64,000 nt of DNA from Beijerinckiaceae bacterium (GTDB lineage: Bacteria; Pseudomonadota; Alphaproteobacteria; Rhizobiales; Beijerinckiaceae), in NCBI GenBank assembly GCA_947370975.1, contig CANBNG010000009.1:92669-156668 (forward strand), written 5' to 3'. The notes beneath the pieces were generated by a model. That model did no database searches, was not told where the DNA came from, and saw only the letters and a program-made list of their open reading frames with translations. This document shows, in pieces, positions 1 through 9,827 of this stretch; the first letter of the stretch is position 1, and every line of letters starts with the position of its first letter. The translations under genes were made by a program, and so were the position numbers.

Positions 1-416
1 GACTGCACGAGCTCGCCCGACACGCGCGGGCCCACGACTTCAATGCGACGGAATTCATAATCGACGCCGACAGCTTCACGCACCTTGTCGACAGCCGCCT
101 GCTGGGCGGCATCCCCGCCCGGCTGAAGCCGAATGCGCACGGTCGCATCGGAATTGCCACCAAAGGCTTGCACTTCCACTTCGCCGAGGCTGAAGCGATC
201 ACCAAGCTGACGGAGCGTGGAAAGATCGGCCACGCCCGATTTGGCGCGCACCTCAAGCAGCGTGCCGCCCGAGAAATCGATGCCGAAATTCAGCCCCCAG
301 AAGATGAACATCATCACGGAGACAATCGAGAGCAGCGCCGAAAACGGATAACTCACGCGCCGCAGGCGCATGAAGTTGAAGGTCATATTATCGGGAGCGA
401 GACGGAAGGTTCTCAT
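1..416 (-). CDS. secF: Protein translocase subunit SecF (3' part beyond the window)
   Basis: This is the N-terminal 138 or so residues of SecF, the smaller half of the SecDF complex that uses proton flow to help pull preproteins across the inner membrane. The visible protein starts MRTFRLAPDN. It then has a first membrane segment (about residues 31-50), the family motif GIDFSGGTLLEV and the start of the periplasmic domain. It runs off the left edge, so its end is not seen. It lies 15 bp downstream of secD on the same strand, the usual yajC-secD-secF order. Start chosen at the ATG at 416; an internal Met 11 codons later is possible. Confidence 0.93.
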   Translation of the reverse strand, partial: MRTFRLAPDNMTFNFMRLRRVSYPFSALLSIVSVMMFIFWGLNFGIDFSGGTLLEVRAKSGVADLSTLRQLGDRFSLGEVEVQAFGGNSDATVRIRLQPGGDAAQQAAVDKVREAVGVDYEFRRIEVVGPRVSGELVQ

Positions 417-431
417 CGGGCGTCGCCTCGT

Positions 432-2027
432 TCAGATCGGCAAGCGGCTGGGACGGCCGAAGCGGTACCAGAGCGCGATCATCATGCGGGTCATGGTGAC
501 GGCCGTGACGACCGTCGTGAGGATGCCAAGGCCAAGCGACACGGCAAAGCCGCGCACCGGACCCGAGCCCAGGAAGTAGAGAATGACGGCAGCGACCATC
601 ATCGTCGATTGCGAGTCGATGATTGTCGCAAAGGCGCGGTTGAAGCCGGCATCGAGCGCGGAAACGACAGAGCGCCCGTTGCGCGATTCCTCGCGGATGC
701 GCTCATAGATCAGCACGTTCGAGTCGACCGCCATGCCGATGGTGAGCACGATGCCTGCAATGCCCGGCAGAGTGAGCGTGGCCTGCAACAGCACAAGGCC
801 TGCAAAGATCATGATGATGTGAATGGCGAGCGCGAGATCGGCGAAAACGCCGAAGACGCCATAGGTGATCAGCATGTAGCAGAGCACGAGAACGCCAGCG
901 ACATAGGCGGCGCGCTTGCCGGCCTCGATCGAATCCTGACCGAGCCCCGGGCCGACCGTCCGCTCTTCCACGATGGAGAGTTTGGCAGGCAGCGCGCCCG
1001 CGCGCAGGAGGATCGAAAGATTATTGGCCTGCTCGACGCTGAAGCGGCCCGAGATCTGCCCTGACCCGCCGGTGATGGGGCCAAGAATACGGGGCGCCGA
1101 GATCACCTTGTTGTCGAGTACGATGGCGAAGGGACGACCGACATTGGCGCTGGTCACTTCACCAAAGCGCTGACCGCCACGGATGTTGAAGCGGAAATTG
1201 ACGACCGGCTCGCCCGAGCGCTGGTCAAAGCCAGGCTGTGCGTCGGTCAGATCCTCACCCTCGACCATGACGCGCTTTTCGACCGGCAATTTGCCGGGCT
1301 GATCGGTCTGGTCGAGATTGTCCACGTCCGAGGGATTGGCGCCGGGTTCGCCCACAAGGCGGAATTCCAGCTTCGCGGTGGTGCCGAGAATTTCCTTCAG
1401 GCGGTTGGTGTCCTGAAGGCCCGGCACCTGCACCAGCACGCGGTCGGAACCTTGACGCTGAATGTTGGGCTCTGTGGTGCCAAGCGCATCGACGCGGCGA
1501 CGCAGCACTTCGATGGTCTGGTCAACGGCGCGGCGCACGCGCTCGTTCACGCCAGCGTCAGTGACCGTCATCAAGATCAGCCCTTCGGGCTGTTCGGTTA
1601 TTTCATAGGCGGGTGCAGCCATGCCACCCAAGGCGGAGACGCCGCCCGGCGAAGCAAGCTGGCGCAGTTTCGGCAGCGCGCGACCACGGTCAGCGGCTTC
1701 AGGCACGCGGAACTGGACGGTGCGGCCCTGTGCGCCAATGCCCCCGGCAATGCGGGCATTTTCCTCGCGCAGGATGCGGCGCACGTCGTCACGCAGATTG
1801 TTGACCTGGCTGCGGATCACATCGCCGCTGTCGACCTCGAGCAGCAGATGCGCGCCGCCCTGAAGATCGAGACCAAGAACAATGGACTGGGTCGGCACCC
1901 ATTTCGGCATCGCCTTTTGAAAGGCGGCGCGCGTTGCGGGATCGAGCAGACTCGGCAGGATCAGCAGAAAGCTGACCAGCGTCATGGCCAGAATCGAGGC
2001 GACCTTCCAGCGGGCGAAGCGGAGCAT
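432..2027 (-). CDS. secD: Protein translocase subunit SecD
   Basis: SecD is the larger SecDF subunit; it drives late stages of Sec export using the proton gradient. The 531-residue protein has an N-terminal membrane helix (about 10-28) and the conserved GLDLQGGAHLLLEVD segment (from about 52). A large periplasmic region follows, then a C-terminal block of five predicted membrane helices (about 370-525) with the typical AVDSNVLIYERIREE sequence. Its length fits alphaproteobacterial SecD. The ATG at 2027 is followed by a basic stretch and the first helix. It is 78 bp downstream of yajC and just upstream of secF, consistent with one transcript. Confidence 0.97.
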   Translation of the reverse strand: MLRFARWKVASILAMTLVSFLLILPSLLDPATRAAFQKAMPKWVPTQSIVLGLDLQGGAHLLLEVDSGDVIRSQVNNLRDDVRRILREENARIAGGIGAQGRTVQFRVPEAADRGRALPKLRQLASPGGVSALGGMAAPAYEITEQPEGLILMTVTDAGVNERVRRAVDQTIEVLRRRVDALGTTEPNIQRQGSDRVLVQVPGLQDTNRLKEILGTTAKLEFRLVGEPGANPSDVDNLDQTDQPGKLPVEKRVMVEGEDLTDAQPGFDQRSGEPVVNFRFNIRGGQRFGEVTSANVGRPFAIVLDNKVISAPRILGPITGGSGQISGRFSVEQANNLSILLRAGALPAKLSIVEERTVGPGLGQDSIEAGKRAAYVAGVLVLCYMLITYGVFGVFADLALAIHIIMIFAGLVLLQATLTLPGIAGIVLTIGMAVDSNVLIYERIREESRNGRSVVSALDAGFNRAFATIIDSQSTMMVAAVILYFLGSGPVRGFAVSLGLGILTTVVTAVTMTRMMIALWYRFGRPSRLPI

Positions 2028-2105
2028 GGGCTTTAAGTCTCTCGGGCGGCCCCGGCCTGCACATCAGGCACGCGGGCGCGTCAAATCAAGGGAAGGTTGG
2101 TCCCG

Positions 2106-2438
2106 TCAATCCTTGACGGGTTCACCCTTGGTGCGAACGTCCGAGATCATCGAGCGGACGAGGCGCACGCGCACATTGGCGGCGATTTCGACTTCGATTT
2201 CCGGATCGTCGGTCACTTTCGTCACCTTGGCGACGATGCCGCCGGTAGTCACGATGGTGTCGCCGCGACGGACGTTGTTGATCATTTCCTGCTGCGCCTT
2301 CACGCGCTTCTGCTGCGGGCGCAGGATGAGGAAATACATGATCACCAGAATGATGGCGAAAGGCGCCATCTGCATCACGAAGTCGGCCCCACCGGGGGCG
2401 CCAGCAACTTGAGCATAGGCGGGCGTGATGAAGTTCAT
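2106..2438 (-). CDS. yajC: Preprotein translocase subunit YajC
   Basis: YajC is a small single-span inner-membrane protein associated with SecDF. The 110-residue product begins MNFITPAYAQ, has one hydrophobic helix (about 21-38) ending in the signature LILRPQQKR, then a cytoplasmic domain with the GDTIVTTGGIVAKV motif. The reading frame stays open upstream, but the start at 2438 gives the normal family length and a Shine-Dalgarno-like GGAGTAGCA lies just upstream on the coding strand. First gene of the yajC-secD-secF operon; divergent from the DUF815 ATPase gene. Confidence 0.96.
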   Translation of the reverse strand: MNFITPAYAQVAGAPGGADFVMQMAPFAIILVIMYFLILRPQQKRVKAQQEMINNVRRGDTIVTTGGIVAKVTKVTDDPEIEVEIAANVRVRLVRSMISDVRTKGEPVKD

Positions 2439-2626
2439 GGAAGTGCTACTCCGAAAGGGCGCAAAGGAGCGGATAAACCACTCCGAATGTGCGCGGACTA
2501 TACCGTTGCGCCTCGCGAAAGCAATGGCGGGCGGCCGCCACAAACAGCTCTGTGACCGGCCCTGCACTTCCTGAGCGCCCAAGCATGGGGTAAAGCGGCG
2601 CATCCGCTCCTTCCGCGCAGGCAGCC

Positions 2627-3508
2627 ATGGCCCATTCCGCACAAGACACGACAGAATCGCTTCTCGCCCGCATCGCCGCGGCGCTGGAGCGGCTCGCGCC
2701 CCCGCAAGAGCCGCTGGGCGATCTCGACGCGGCGGAAGCCTTCGTCTGGCACGCCGGTCGCTCGGCGCTTGTGCCGGTGCCGCGCGTGAACCGTGTCGAT
2801 ATCGCCTTGCTGCGCGGGATCGAGCGTGTGCGCGATATCCTGTCTGACAATACGGAGCGTTTCGCGCTCGGCCTGCCCGCCAATAACGCACTGCTCTGGG
2901 GCGCGCGCGGCATGGGCAAATCCTCGCTCGTGAAGGCGGTCCATGCCGACATCAACCTGCGGCTTGCAGCCCGGACCGGCAAGGCGTCCCTGAAGCTCGT
3001 TGAAATTCATCGCGAGGACATCGACAGCCTGCCCGTGCTGATGGGCCTGCTGCGCGATGCGCCCGACCATTTCATCGTCTTCTGCGACGACCTGTCCTTC
3101 GATGGCGAGGACACCAGCTATAAATCGCTGAAGGCAGCGCTGGAGGGCGGCATCGAGGGTCGCCCGGCCAATGTGATTTTCTACGCAACCTCCAACCGCC
3201 GCCACCTCATGCCCCGCGACATGATGGAGAATGAAAGCTCGACCGCCATCAATCCCGGCGAGGCGGTGGAAGAGAAAGTGTCACTGTCGGACAGGTTCGG
3301 CCTCTGGCTCGGCTTTCACAAATGCAGCCAGGATGAATATCTGGCGATGGTCTTTGGCTATGCCGACCATTTTGAACTTAAACTTTCACGTGAAGAGATG
3401 CAGGCCGAAGCCATCGAATGGGCCGCCACACGCGGCGCGCGCTCGGGCCGCACCGCCTGGCAATATATTCAGGATCTTGCCGGACGGCTGGGCCAGCATC
3501 TGGCTTAG
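2627..3508 (+). CDS. DUF815 family AAA+ ATPase
   Basis: A 293-residue P-loop ATPase of the DUF815 family, cytoplasmic and of unknown biological role. It has a Walker A (GARGMGKSS, 92-100) and a Walker B-like FIVFCDDLSFD (149-159). These are followed by a segment typical of the family in which the protein lists loaded client residues (YATSNRRHLMPR). The gene is divergent from yajC, a neighbourhood commonly seen in Hyphomicrobiales. Its 3' end overlaps the end of the convergent site-2 protease gene by 4 bp. The function cannot be deduced further from sequence. Confidence 0.92.
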   Translation: MAHSAQDTTESLLARIAAALERLAPPQEPLGDLDAAEAFVWHAGRSALVPVPRVNRVDIALLRGIERVRDILSDNTERFALGLPANNALLWGARGMGKSSLVKAVHADINLRLAARTGKASLKLVEIHREDIDSLPVLMGLLRDAPDHFIVFCDDLSFDGEDTSYKSLKAALEGGIEGRPANVIFYATSNRRHLMPRDMMENESSTAINPGEAVEEKVSLSDRFGLWLGFHKCSQDEYLAMVFGYADHFELKLSREEMQAEAIEWAATRGARSGRTAWQYIQDLAGRLGQHLA

Positions 3509-4626
3509 CGCAGGACGGGTGGCTGAGCGCCTCTCCCCCGCCCGAACCGCCAATCGGGCTGAACCTGTTTGATGAGCATCATCTCGGCGACATTCTGGGG
3601 CGTCAGCAGGCCGAGCAATTGGCCCTCGTCGCCGACCACGCTCACCGCCGCCGCGCCGCTCGCGCGCATGTCGTCCAATGCCTTTTGCAGCGGCGCGCCG
3701 GCGCGCACGCCCTGCACCGGGGCGCGGGCAATATCGAGCACGGGTGAGCCCCGTTCGCGCAGGCGCAGGGCTACAATCAGATCCTCCCGCACGATCAGGC
3801 CGACGGGCTTGTTGAACCCGTCGACAATCGGAAATTCATGCTGGGGCGTTGCGAGCAGAATCTCGACCGCATCTTCCAGCGTCGCATTGGCCGGCACGGT
3901 CGCAAAGCGCGTTTCCATCGCATCCGACACGCTCAAGCCTGCAAAAGCCTGACGCATCGCGCTGTCCTGGGCTTCGCCCGCCGCCGCGACATAAACAAAG
4001 ATCGCGATGAAGATCAGCAGCGGATTGCCAAAGAGCCCGAGAAACCCGAGCACGAAAGCCAGCCCCTGCCCGATGCGTGAGGCGACCTGCATGGCCCGTT
4101 GCGGGCCGATGCGCATGGCAAGGATCGCATGCAGCACGCGCCCGCCATCCATCGGAAAGGCCGGCAGCATGTTGAACAGGACGAGAAAAATATTTGCGCT
4201 CGCCAGCCGCGCTATGAGACCGAGCCCGGGATCATCGATCTTGGTCATGTCGGCTGGCGCCAAAGTGCCCAGCACCGCGATCAACACGATGGCGATGACC
4301 ACATTCACCGCCGGTCCGGCCAGCGCGACGGCCAGTTCCTGACTGGGCTTTTCAGGAATACGCTCGAGATTGGCGACGCCGCCGATGGGCAGCAGCGTGA
4401 CGTCGGGCGTCTGAATTCCGTAATGGCGTGCCATGAAAATATGGCCGAACTCATGCAGCAGCACACAGAGAAAGAGCGACACGATAAAGACGAGGCTCTC
4501 GAGCGCCTCCGCCCGCCCGCCATGGGAGAAGGCCGAGAAGCCGATCCAGGCCAGAAACAGCAGGAACGTGATGTGAATGCGAATGGCGGTTCCCGCCACA
4601 CGACCGATAACCAGTGACCAGACCAT
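3505..4626 (-). CDS. Site-2 protease family zinc metalloprotease with CBS domain pair
   Basis: An integral-membrane M50-type zinc protease, predicted to cut substrates inside the membrane (regulated intramembrane proteolysis). The zinc motif HEFGH is at about residues 58-62 and the second metal-ligand motif lies in NMLPAFPMDGGR. Several hydrophobic helices fill the first 220 residues. The C-terminal 140 or so residues form a CBS pair, which in relatives binds adenine nucleotides. The ATG at 4626 (MVWSLVIGRV) is preferred over a TTG five codons upstream. Substrate unknown. Confidence 0.92.
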   Translation of the reverse strand: MVWSLVIGRVAGTAIRIHITFLLFLAWIGFSAFSHGGRAEALESLVFIVSLFLCVLLHEFGHIFMARHYGIQTPDVTLLPIGGVANLERIPEKPSQELAVALAGPAVNVVIAIVLIAVLGTLAPADMTKIDDPGLGLIARLASANIFLVLFNMLPAFPMDGGRVLHAILAMRIGPQRAMQVASRIGQGLAFVLGFLGLFGNPLLIFIAIFVYVAAAGEAQDSAMRQAFAGLSVSDAMETRFATVPANATLEDAVEILLATPQHEFPIVDGFNKPVGLIVREDLIVALRLRERGSPVLDIARAPVQGVRAGAPLQKALDDMRASGAAAVSVVGDEGQLLGLLTPQNVAEMMLIKQVQPDWRFGRGRGAQPPVLR

Positions 4627-4770
4627 GTGCGCGTATCCCAAATTATCGAGACAGGCGAACAGGCTAGTCCGCCGAGCGCCTTGACGCCAGCCGCTTGGCC
4701 GCCCAGCTTGCGGGCGAGGCCCGTCGGCCCCACATTGGGACGTGCTTCAAATGCTTTGAGGAGAATGGCC

Positions 4771-5247
4771 TTGACTGACAGCGGACAGAACCAGGCCGCG
4801 GCCCCGCTCTATTGGCCCGCGCGCCTGCCCTATGGCGCGCTCGCTGGCGTGCGCACGCGGCGGATCTTTGCGCTGCTCATCGACCTGATTGTGATCGGGC
4901 TCGTTTTCTGCGCGCTGGTCATGGTCATGCTTGTGCTGGGCGTTGTGACCTTCGGCCTGACCTGGCTGCTGATCCCGCCGCTCTTCCCGATCATCGCACT
5001 CGTCTATAACGGGCTGAGCATTTCGGGCTGGCGCATGGCCACACCCGGCATGCGGGCCATGGATCTTGAAATGCGCACGTCGGAGGGAGGGCGTGTGAGC
5101 TTTCTCATCGCCGCCGCCCATGCCGTCCTGTTTTATCTGAGCTGGACCATCCTGACCCCGCTGGTGCTGCTGGTATCGCTGATTTCCAACGAGAAGCGCT
5201 GCCTGCACGACATTGCGGTCGGCGTGGTCGTGACACGGCGCGCGTGA
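4771..5247 (+). CDS. RDD family membrane protein
   Basis: A 158-residue inner-membrane protein with the RDD fold: Arg in GVRTRRIFALLIDL at the start of helix one, three predicted helices, and the closing motif EKRCLHDIAVGVVV. The function of most RDD proteins is unknown; some are linked to ion exchange. The start is unusual: the TTG at 4771 sits 7 bases after a strong GAGGAGA, whereas the ATG at 4765 is only 1-2 bases away from it, too close. I therefore chose TTG; ATG 4765 would add MA. It is upstream of bpt on the same strand (44 bp gap) and may be cotranscribed. Confidence 0.85.
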   Translation: MTDSGQNQAAAPLYWPARLPYGALAGVRTRRIFALLIDLIVIGLVFCALVMVMLVLGVVTFGLTWLLIPPLFPIIALVYNGLSISGWRMATPGMRAMDLEMRTSEGGRVSFLIAAAHAVLFYLSWTILTPLVLLVSLISNEKRCLHDIAVGVVVTRRA

Positions 5248-5291
5248 TTGCGCAGAATGGCTGACAGCGCAACAAGGGAGGATCATCCCGC

Positions 5292-6038
5292 GTGACGAAA
5301 GAACCGCGTGACGCTCCGCAATTTTACCTGACATCTCCCGCCCCCTGCCCCTATTTGCCGGGCAAGCAGGAGCGCAAGGTCTTTACCCATCTGGTGGGCA
5401 AGCGCGCGGTCACGCTCAATGACACGCTGACCCAATCGGGCTTTCGTCGCTCGCAGACCATCGCCTATCGCCCGGCCTGCGAGCAGTGCCGCGCCTGCGT
5501 GTCCGTGCGGGTGAAGGTCAAGGATTTCCAGCTGACGCGCAACATGCGCCGCGTGCTCGAGGCCAATGCCGATCTCATCGGCCATGCGCAGCCGCCCGAG
5601 CCGACATCGGAGCAATATTCGCTCTTCCGCACCTATCTCGACGCACGCCATTCCGATGGCGGCATGGCCGATATGAGCGTGCTCGATTATTCGATGATGG
5701 TCGAGGACAGTCACGTCGACTCGCGCCTGATCGAATATCGCCCGCGCGGCATCGATTCCTTCATCCACGGTCGCGGGCAAGGCCCACTCACCGCCGTCTG
5801 CCTGACCGATGTTCTCGCCGATGGCCTGTCGATGGTCTATTCCTATTACGACATCACCCAGTCGGAGCGCTCGCTCGGGACATTCATGATCCTCGAGCAT
5901 ATCGAGCGCGCCAAGCGCCTCGGCCTGCCTCATGTCTATCTCGGCTATTGGGTCGAGGGGTCGCGCAAAATGGCCTACAAGGCCCGCTTCCTGCCCCAGG
6001 AGCGGCTGGGGATGAATGGCTGGGAATTGGTCGAATAG
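5292..6038 (+). CDS. bpt: Aspartate/glutamate leucyltransferase (bacterial N-end rule)
   Basis: Bpt moves leucine from Leu-tRNA to proteins starting with Asp or Glu, marking them for ClpS/ClpAP degradation in the cytoplasm. The 248-residue product matches the ATE1-like family: an N-terminal zone with the cysteine cluster [12 protein letters not shown] (about 60-71), then a GNAT-like C-terminal domain with YSYYDI and the family's HVYLGYWV and [10 protein letters not shown] segments. Translation begins at a GTG (5292) preceded by AGGGAGGATC. Length is normal for the alphaproteobacterial enzyme. The downstream space before parC holds a dispersed repeat. Confidence 0.95.
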   Translation: MTKEPRDAPQFYLTSPAPCPYLPGKQERKVFTHLVGKRAVTLNDTLTQSGFRRSQTIAYRPACEQCRACVSVRVKVKDFQLTRNMRRVLEANADLIGHAQPPEPTSEQYSLFRTYLDARHSDGGMADMSVLDYSMMVEDSHVDSRLIEYRPRGIDSFIHGRGQGPLTAVCLTDVLADGLSMVYSYYDITQSERSLGTFMILEHIERAKRLGLPHVYLGYWVEGSRKMAYKARFLPQERLGMNGWELVE

Positions 6039-6043
6039 GTCTC

Positions 6044-6173
6044 GTGGTCCTTCTCCCGGCGGGAGAAGGTGGCGCGCGGAGCGCGACGGATGAGGGCGTG
6101 CCATCCAAAGCGGATAGGCCGCAACCCCTCACCCGGCTCCTTTGGAGCCACCCTCTCCCCTTGGGAGAGGGTT
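6044..6173. repeat. Intergenic dispersed repeat with two inverted CTCCC/GGGAG arms
   Basis: Between bpt and the convergent parC lies a compact element. It has a CTTCTCCCGGCGGGAGAAG hairpin (about 6052-6070), a GCGCGCGGAGCGCG block, and a second hairpin formed by ACCCTCTCCCCTTGGGAGAGGGT (about 6149-6172). Related CTCTCCC...GGGAGAG hairpins occur after rpsR (21,843) and after alr (26,417 and 26,490). Elements like this are common in Rhizobiales intergenic DNA. Because the flanking genes converge here it may double as a transcription terminator. Confidence 0.6.
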
Positions 6174-8417
6174 TTAGAACCTGTTGTTCTTCGGAAAGCC
6201 CTTGGGCGGCAGGCGACCGGCTTCGGCGCGTGCGCCGATCCATTCGTTCAGCTCCGGCTTGGCGACCGTGAAGGTGCGTCCGGCTGAATCCTTCCAGGTC
6301 AGGCCATTGGCCATGGCGAAGATGCGCGCATCGGCAATGCCGCCGTCCTTGTAGCGCTGCAGGCGCACACCCTTGCCGCGCGCCATTTCGGGTACTTCAT
6401 CGAGCTTGAAGACCAGCAATTTGCGGTTGAGGCCGATGGTGGCGATGTGATCGCCAACTGCGGGCACCAGCACCTGCGCCTTGGCTGGCGCATCGACGGT
6501 GAGCACTGCGCGGCCCTTGCGGGTTGCGCTCAGCATGTCGTCCTGACTGACCACGAAGCCGCGCCCGTCCGAGCCGGCGATCAGCATTTTCATGCCCGCC
6601 GTATAGGGCAGCACAGCGACTATATCCTCGCCCTCATCGATATCGGCGATAAGGCGCACCGGCTCGCCAAAGCCCCGCCCGCCGGGCAGCTTCGACACAT
6701 CGATCGTGAACACCTTGCCGTTGGTCGCCAGCACCAGGATCTTCCAGGTGGTCTCGGCGAAGAACGAGGTCTGAAGTGAATCGTCGCCTTTGAATTGCAG
6801 CGACGAAAGATCCGCGACATGGCCCTTGAGCGTACGAATCCAGCCCTTTTCCGTCAGGACAACCGTGACCGGCTCGCGCTCGATCATCGCCTCGCTCAGA
6901 TCCAGAGCCGCGCCCTCGGGCGCTGTCTCGAACTGCGTTCGGCGCTTGCCCAGATGGCCGTCGGCATTGAGCCGCTTCTTCACATCGCGGATCTGCCAGG
7001 TGATCGTCTTCCACTGCTCGGCCTCGTCGCCGATCAGCACTTCGATCTCGCCCTTTTCCTTGGTGAGTTCGTCAAATTCCTTGCGCAATTGCATCTCTTC
7101 GAGACGGCGCAGCGAGCGCAGCCGCGTGTCGAGAATGTAGTTCGCCTGCAGGTCGCTCAGCTCGAAACGGATCTTGAGCGCGTCCTTGGGCTCATCCTCC
7201 TCGCGGATGATGCGGATCACTTCATCAAGGCTGAGGAAGACGATCAGCATGCCCGCGAGCACTTCGAGCCGATGCTCGATTTCGCCCAGACGGAATCGCG
7301 AGCGGCGCAGCAAAACGTCGCGGCGATGGTCGAGCCATTGCTTCAACGCTTCGGCCAGCGACACGACACGCGGCACGACGCCATCGACGAGAACATTCAT
7401 GTTCACGGGGAAGCGCGATTCGAGCTCGGTGAGACGGAACAAGGATTCCATCAGCACCACAGGATCGATGGCACGATTGCGCGGCTCGAAGACGATGCGC
7501 ACATCCTCCGCCGATTCATCGCGCACATCGCCGAGCAGCGGCAGTTTCTTGTCGTTGAGCAGTTCGGCGATCTTCTCGATCAGCCGCGACTTCTGCACGC
7601 CATAGGGAATTTCGGTAACGATCGCGACCCAAGTGCCGCGATTGCCCTCTTCCTTGTTCCATTTCGCGCGCACGCGAAACGAGCCGCGTCCCGTGCGATA
7701 GGTCTCGGCAATCTGCTCCGCGCCATCCACGATAATGCCGCCGGTAGGAAAATCGGGGCCCGGCACAAAAGTCAGCAATTGATCCGTCGTGGCCTTGGGG
7801 TGGGTCACGAGATAGAGCGCGGCATCGCACAGCTCGCCGACATTATGCGGCGGGATCGATGTCGCCATGCCCACCGCAATGCCCTGCGAGCCATTGGCAA
7901 GCAGATTGGGGAAGGCTGCGGGAAGAACGATTGGTTCTTTCTGGTCGCCGGAATAATTTTCGCGGAAGTCGATGGCGTCTTCGTTGATGCCTTCGAGCAG
8001 CAGGCGCGCGGCATCGGTCATGCGCGCTTCGGTGTAGCGATATGCGGCGGCGCTATCGCCGTCGATATTGCCGAAATTCCCCTGCCCCTCGATCATCGGA
8101 TAGCGCGAGGCAAAGTCCTGCGCGAGACGCACGAGTGCATCGTAGATCGCCTGATCGCCATGGGGATGGAACGAACCCATCACATCGCCGACGATCTTCG
8201 CGCATTTCTTGAAGGCGGTGCCGGGATCGAGCCGCAAAATATGCATGCCAAAGAGAATGCGGCGATGGACGGGCTTCAACCCGTCGCGCGCATCTGGCAG
8301 CGCGCGACCCATGATGGTCGACAGCGCATAAGCGAGATAGCGCTCTTCGAGCGCATCGCGCAGATTGATCGGAGTGGGATCGGCCGGCAGGGCCGGCGGC
8401 GTGACGGGCTTGGCCAT
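6174..8417 (-). CDS. parC: DNA topoisomerase IV subunit A
   Basis: ParC is the DNA-cutting subunit of topoisomerase IV, which unlinks daughter chromosomes. With the ATG at 8417 the protein has 747 residues. The catalytic tyrosine is Y128 in [10 protein letters not shown]. The N-terminal block has the [19 protein letters not shown] motif and the C-terminal third is a beta-pinwheel with repeats such as [10 protein letters not shown] and [16 protein letters not shown]. At the quinolone-pocket position the usual Ser is Gln ([10 protein letters not shown], about residues 84-93). That pattern is what I recall from other alphaproteobacterial ParC. The frame is open 40 codons upstream, but homology starts at [10 protein letters not shown]. 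parE is not nearby. Confidence 0.95.
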   Translation of the reverse strand: MAKPVTPPALPADPTPINLRDALEERYLAYALSTIMGRALPDARDGLKPVHRRILFGMHILRLDPGTAFKKCAKIVGDVMGSFHPHGDQAIYDALVRLAQDFASRYPMIEGQGNFGNIDGDSAAAYRYTEARMTDAARLLLEGINEDAIDFRENYSGDQKEPIVLPAAFPNLLANGSQGIAVGMATSIPPHNVGELCDAALYLVTHPKATTDQLLTFVPGPDFPTGGIIVDGAEQIAETYRTGRGSFRVRAKWNKEEGNRGTWVAIVTEIPYGVQKSRLIEKIAELLNDKKLPLLGDVRDESAEDVRIVFEPRNRAIDPVVLMESLFRLTELESRFPVNMNVLVDGVVPRVVSLAEALKQWLDHRRDVLLRRSRFRLGEIEHRLEVLAGMLIVFLSLDEVIRIIREEDEPKDALKIRFELSDLQANYILDTRLRSLRRLEEMQLRKEFDELTKEKGEIEVLIGDEAEQWKTITWQIRDVKKRLNADGHLGKRRTQFETAPEGAALDLSEAMIEREPVTVVLTEKGWIRTLKGHVADLSSLQFKGDDSLQTSFFAETTWKILVLATNGKVFTIDVSKLPGGRGFGEPVRLIADIDEGEDIVAVLPYTAGMKMLIAGSDGRGFVVSQDDMLSATRKGRAVLTVDAPAKAQVLVPAVGDHIATIGLNRKLLVFKLDEVPEMARGKGVRLQRYKDGGIADARIFAMANGLTWKDSAGRTFTVAKPELNEWIGARAEAGRLPPKGFPKNNRF

Positions 8418-8643
8418 GTCGTGAGGGGTTAAAGCAAGCCTCGCGGGGCTGCAAGTTCCCTTTTTGTCCCATCCACCATGATGAGGTGCGCCTGTGTCCT
8501 GCCTGCACTTGTGCAAGCAGCTGCCGCTGTTTACCAAAAGCGATCAATCACTTCCGGCCTCATGCCCCATGGCGCAACTCAGCGTTCGCGTCGCGTTTGA
8601 GGCCGATATTGCAGCGATCTTTGACCCAAACAGGTTCCTCAGC

Positions 8644-8832
8644 GTGAAACTTTTCCTTGGCGCGGCATCCTTCCTCGCTCTGGCGGCAGCACTCGCCATC
8701 GGCGCCTTTGCGCTGTTTGGGCCTGAAGGCGGTCGCGTGGAAGCGCGGGAAGATTGCGCCCATCAAGAGGTGGCGCTCGACGAGGGCTATGGTGTCAGCC
8801 GAATCGAGACGCGCAACGTCTGCGCGCGCTAG
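8644..8832 (+). CDS. Small membrane-anchored or secreted hypothetical protein
   Basis: A 62-residue protein beginning at a GTG (8644) with [19 protein letters not shown], a clear signal-anchor helix, followed by a short hydrophilic tail ending IETRNVCAR with two cysteines. I do not recognise the family. An upstream in-frame ATG at 8569 would add a non-hydrophobic stretch and is less convincing. It converges with recO and overlaps its 3' end by 4 bp. The frame could be real or chance; the signal-like N-terminus favours a gene. Confidence 0.5.
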   Translation: MKLFLGAASFLALAAALAIGAFALFGPEGGRVEAREDCAHQEVALDEGYGVSRIETRNVCAR

Positions 8833-9545
8833 AGACTGGCGAGATAGGCCGCCCGCGCATCGGGCATGAACTGGCCGCGCGGCGCAAAAATATCGCGCTC
8901 GAGAAAAAATCCCGTCAGGCGAAAACCTGCGCGCACGGCCTCAAGACTGACCGGCTCGCTCGGCATGTCATCGAGCAGGAAGCCTGGCAGCGCCAGCAGC
9001 CGGTCGCGATAGGGCTCACCCGCCACGCGGCAGACGGAGCGGCCTGATTTGGGCGAGACAAAGATCAGCTCCTGCGTCCCGCCTGTCGCCGCGCATTCCG
9101 ACAGGTCGAGGCCAAAGCCAAGCTCCATCAGCAGCGACAGCTCAAGCCGCACGAACAGCGCGGGCGTAATTTCGTCATCGTGCAGATGATCGACAATTGC
9201 CAAAGCCATTTCAAAAAGCGCGGGGTGAGGCTCGCGCTCGGGCAAAAGCCGCAGCAGCGCGCTCAGCAGCCCGATCCCGTGCAGCGCGCGTTGGGATTCC
9301 ATCAGCTCGGCGGTGCGCAGACGCAGCGCCTCGATGGCAAAGAGGCCAAGATGTTCTTCGATGCGCGCGCGCCAGAGTGCGTCCACGCTGTTGCCGGGCT
9401 GAAGCACCGGCTGCATGGCGCGCGCTCTGCCGCCCCGCACAAGGCCGAGATGGCGGCCATGCGCGCGGGTCATCAATTCGGCAATGACACTGGATTCGCC
9501 ATGCCGCCGGATGCCCAGCACAAGCGCTTCGTCACGCCATTCCAT
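8829..9545 (-). CDS. recO: DNA repair protein RecO
   Basis: RecO works with RecF and RecR to load RecA on SSB-coated single-stranded DNA. The 238-residue protein has the OB-fold N-terminus ([19 protein letters not shown]) followed by a helical domain. Its C-terminal [26 protein letters not shown] segment is typical of alphaproteobacterial RecO, in which the zinc-finger cysteines are only partly kept. It is the last gene of the lepB-rnc-era-(DUF1737)-recO minus-strand series. Confidence 0.95.
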   Translation of the reverse strand: MEWRDEALVLGIRRHGESSVIAELMTRAHGRHLGLVRGGRARAMQPVLQPGNSVDALWRARIEEHLGLFAIEALRLRTAELMESQRALHGIGLLSALLRLLPEREPHPALFEMALAIVDHLHDDEITPALFVRLELSLLMELGFGLDLSECAATGGTQELIFVSPKSGRSVCRVAGEPYRDRLLALPGFLLDDMPSEPVSLEAVRAGFRLTGFFLERDIFAPRGQFMPDARAAYLASL

Positions 9546-9575
9546 CAGCGCGCTTCCAGCCTTCGTTCACGCGCG

Positions 9576-9815
9576 TCAAAGCTCGCCGAGCTTGACGTCG
9601 GCACTATATTCCGCGCCCTCGACATCCTTGGTGATGGCCTGACCGCAGATCACGCGGCCCTTCACCGGATCGAAGGTCAATGTAGGCGTGCCATAAAGCG
9701 ACCAGCCCTTGTTGATGGCCTCTGTCACACGGTGACAGAAAGCGGGATCGTCAGCCCCCGTGAGATAGCGATAGGCAGTGAAGGTCTTGCGCAAAGTGAG
9801 GGGAGATGACGCCAT
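9576..9815 (-). CDS. DUF1737 domain-containing protein
   Basis: A 79-residue protein matching the small DUF1737 family: the core AYRYLTGADDPAFCHRV followed by INKGWSLYGTPTLTFD and a C-terminal extension mentioning ICGQAITKDVEG. The role is unknown. It sits 12 bp after the era stop and 30 bp before recO, so it likely shares the lepB-rnc-era transcript. No signal peptide or membrane segment is visible. Confidence 0.85.
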   Translation of the reverse strand: MASSPLTLRKTFTAYRYLTGADDPAFCHRVTEAINKGWSLYGTPTLTFDPVKGRVICGQAITKDVEGAEYSADVKLGEL

Positions 9816-9827
9816 GCTTGCTCTCCG

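Noticed and set aside
6795..8432. Long 545-codon open frame antisense to parC
   Set aside because: It is a shadow of the GC-rich parC frame; its translation is His/Arg/Asp-rich with no family motif, while parC is conserved throughout.
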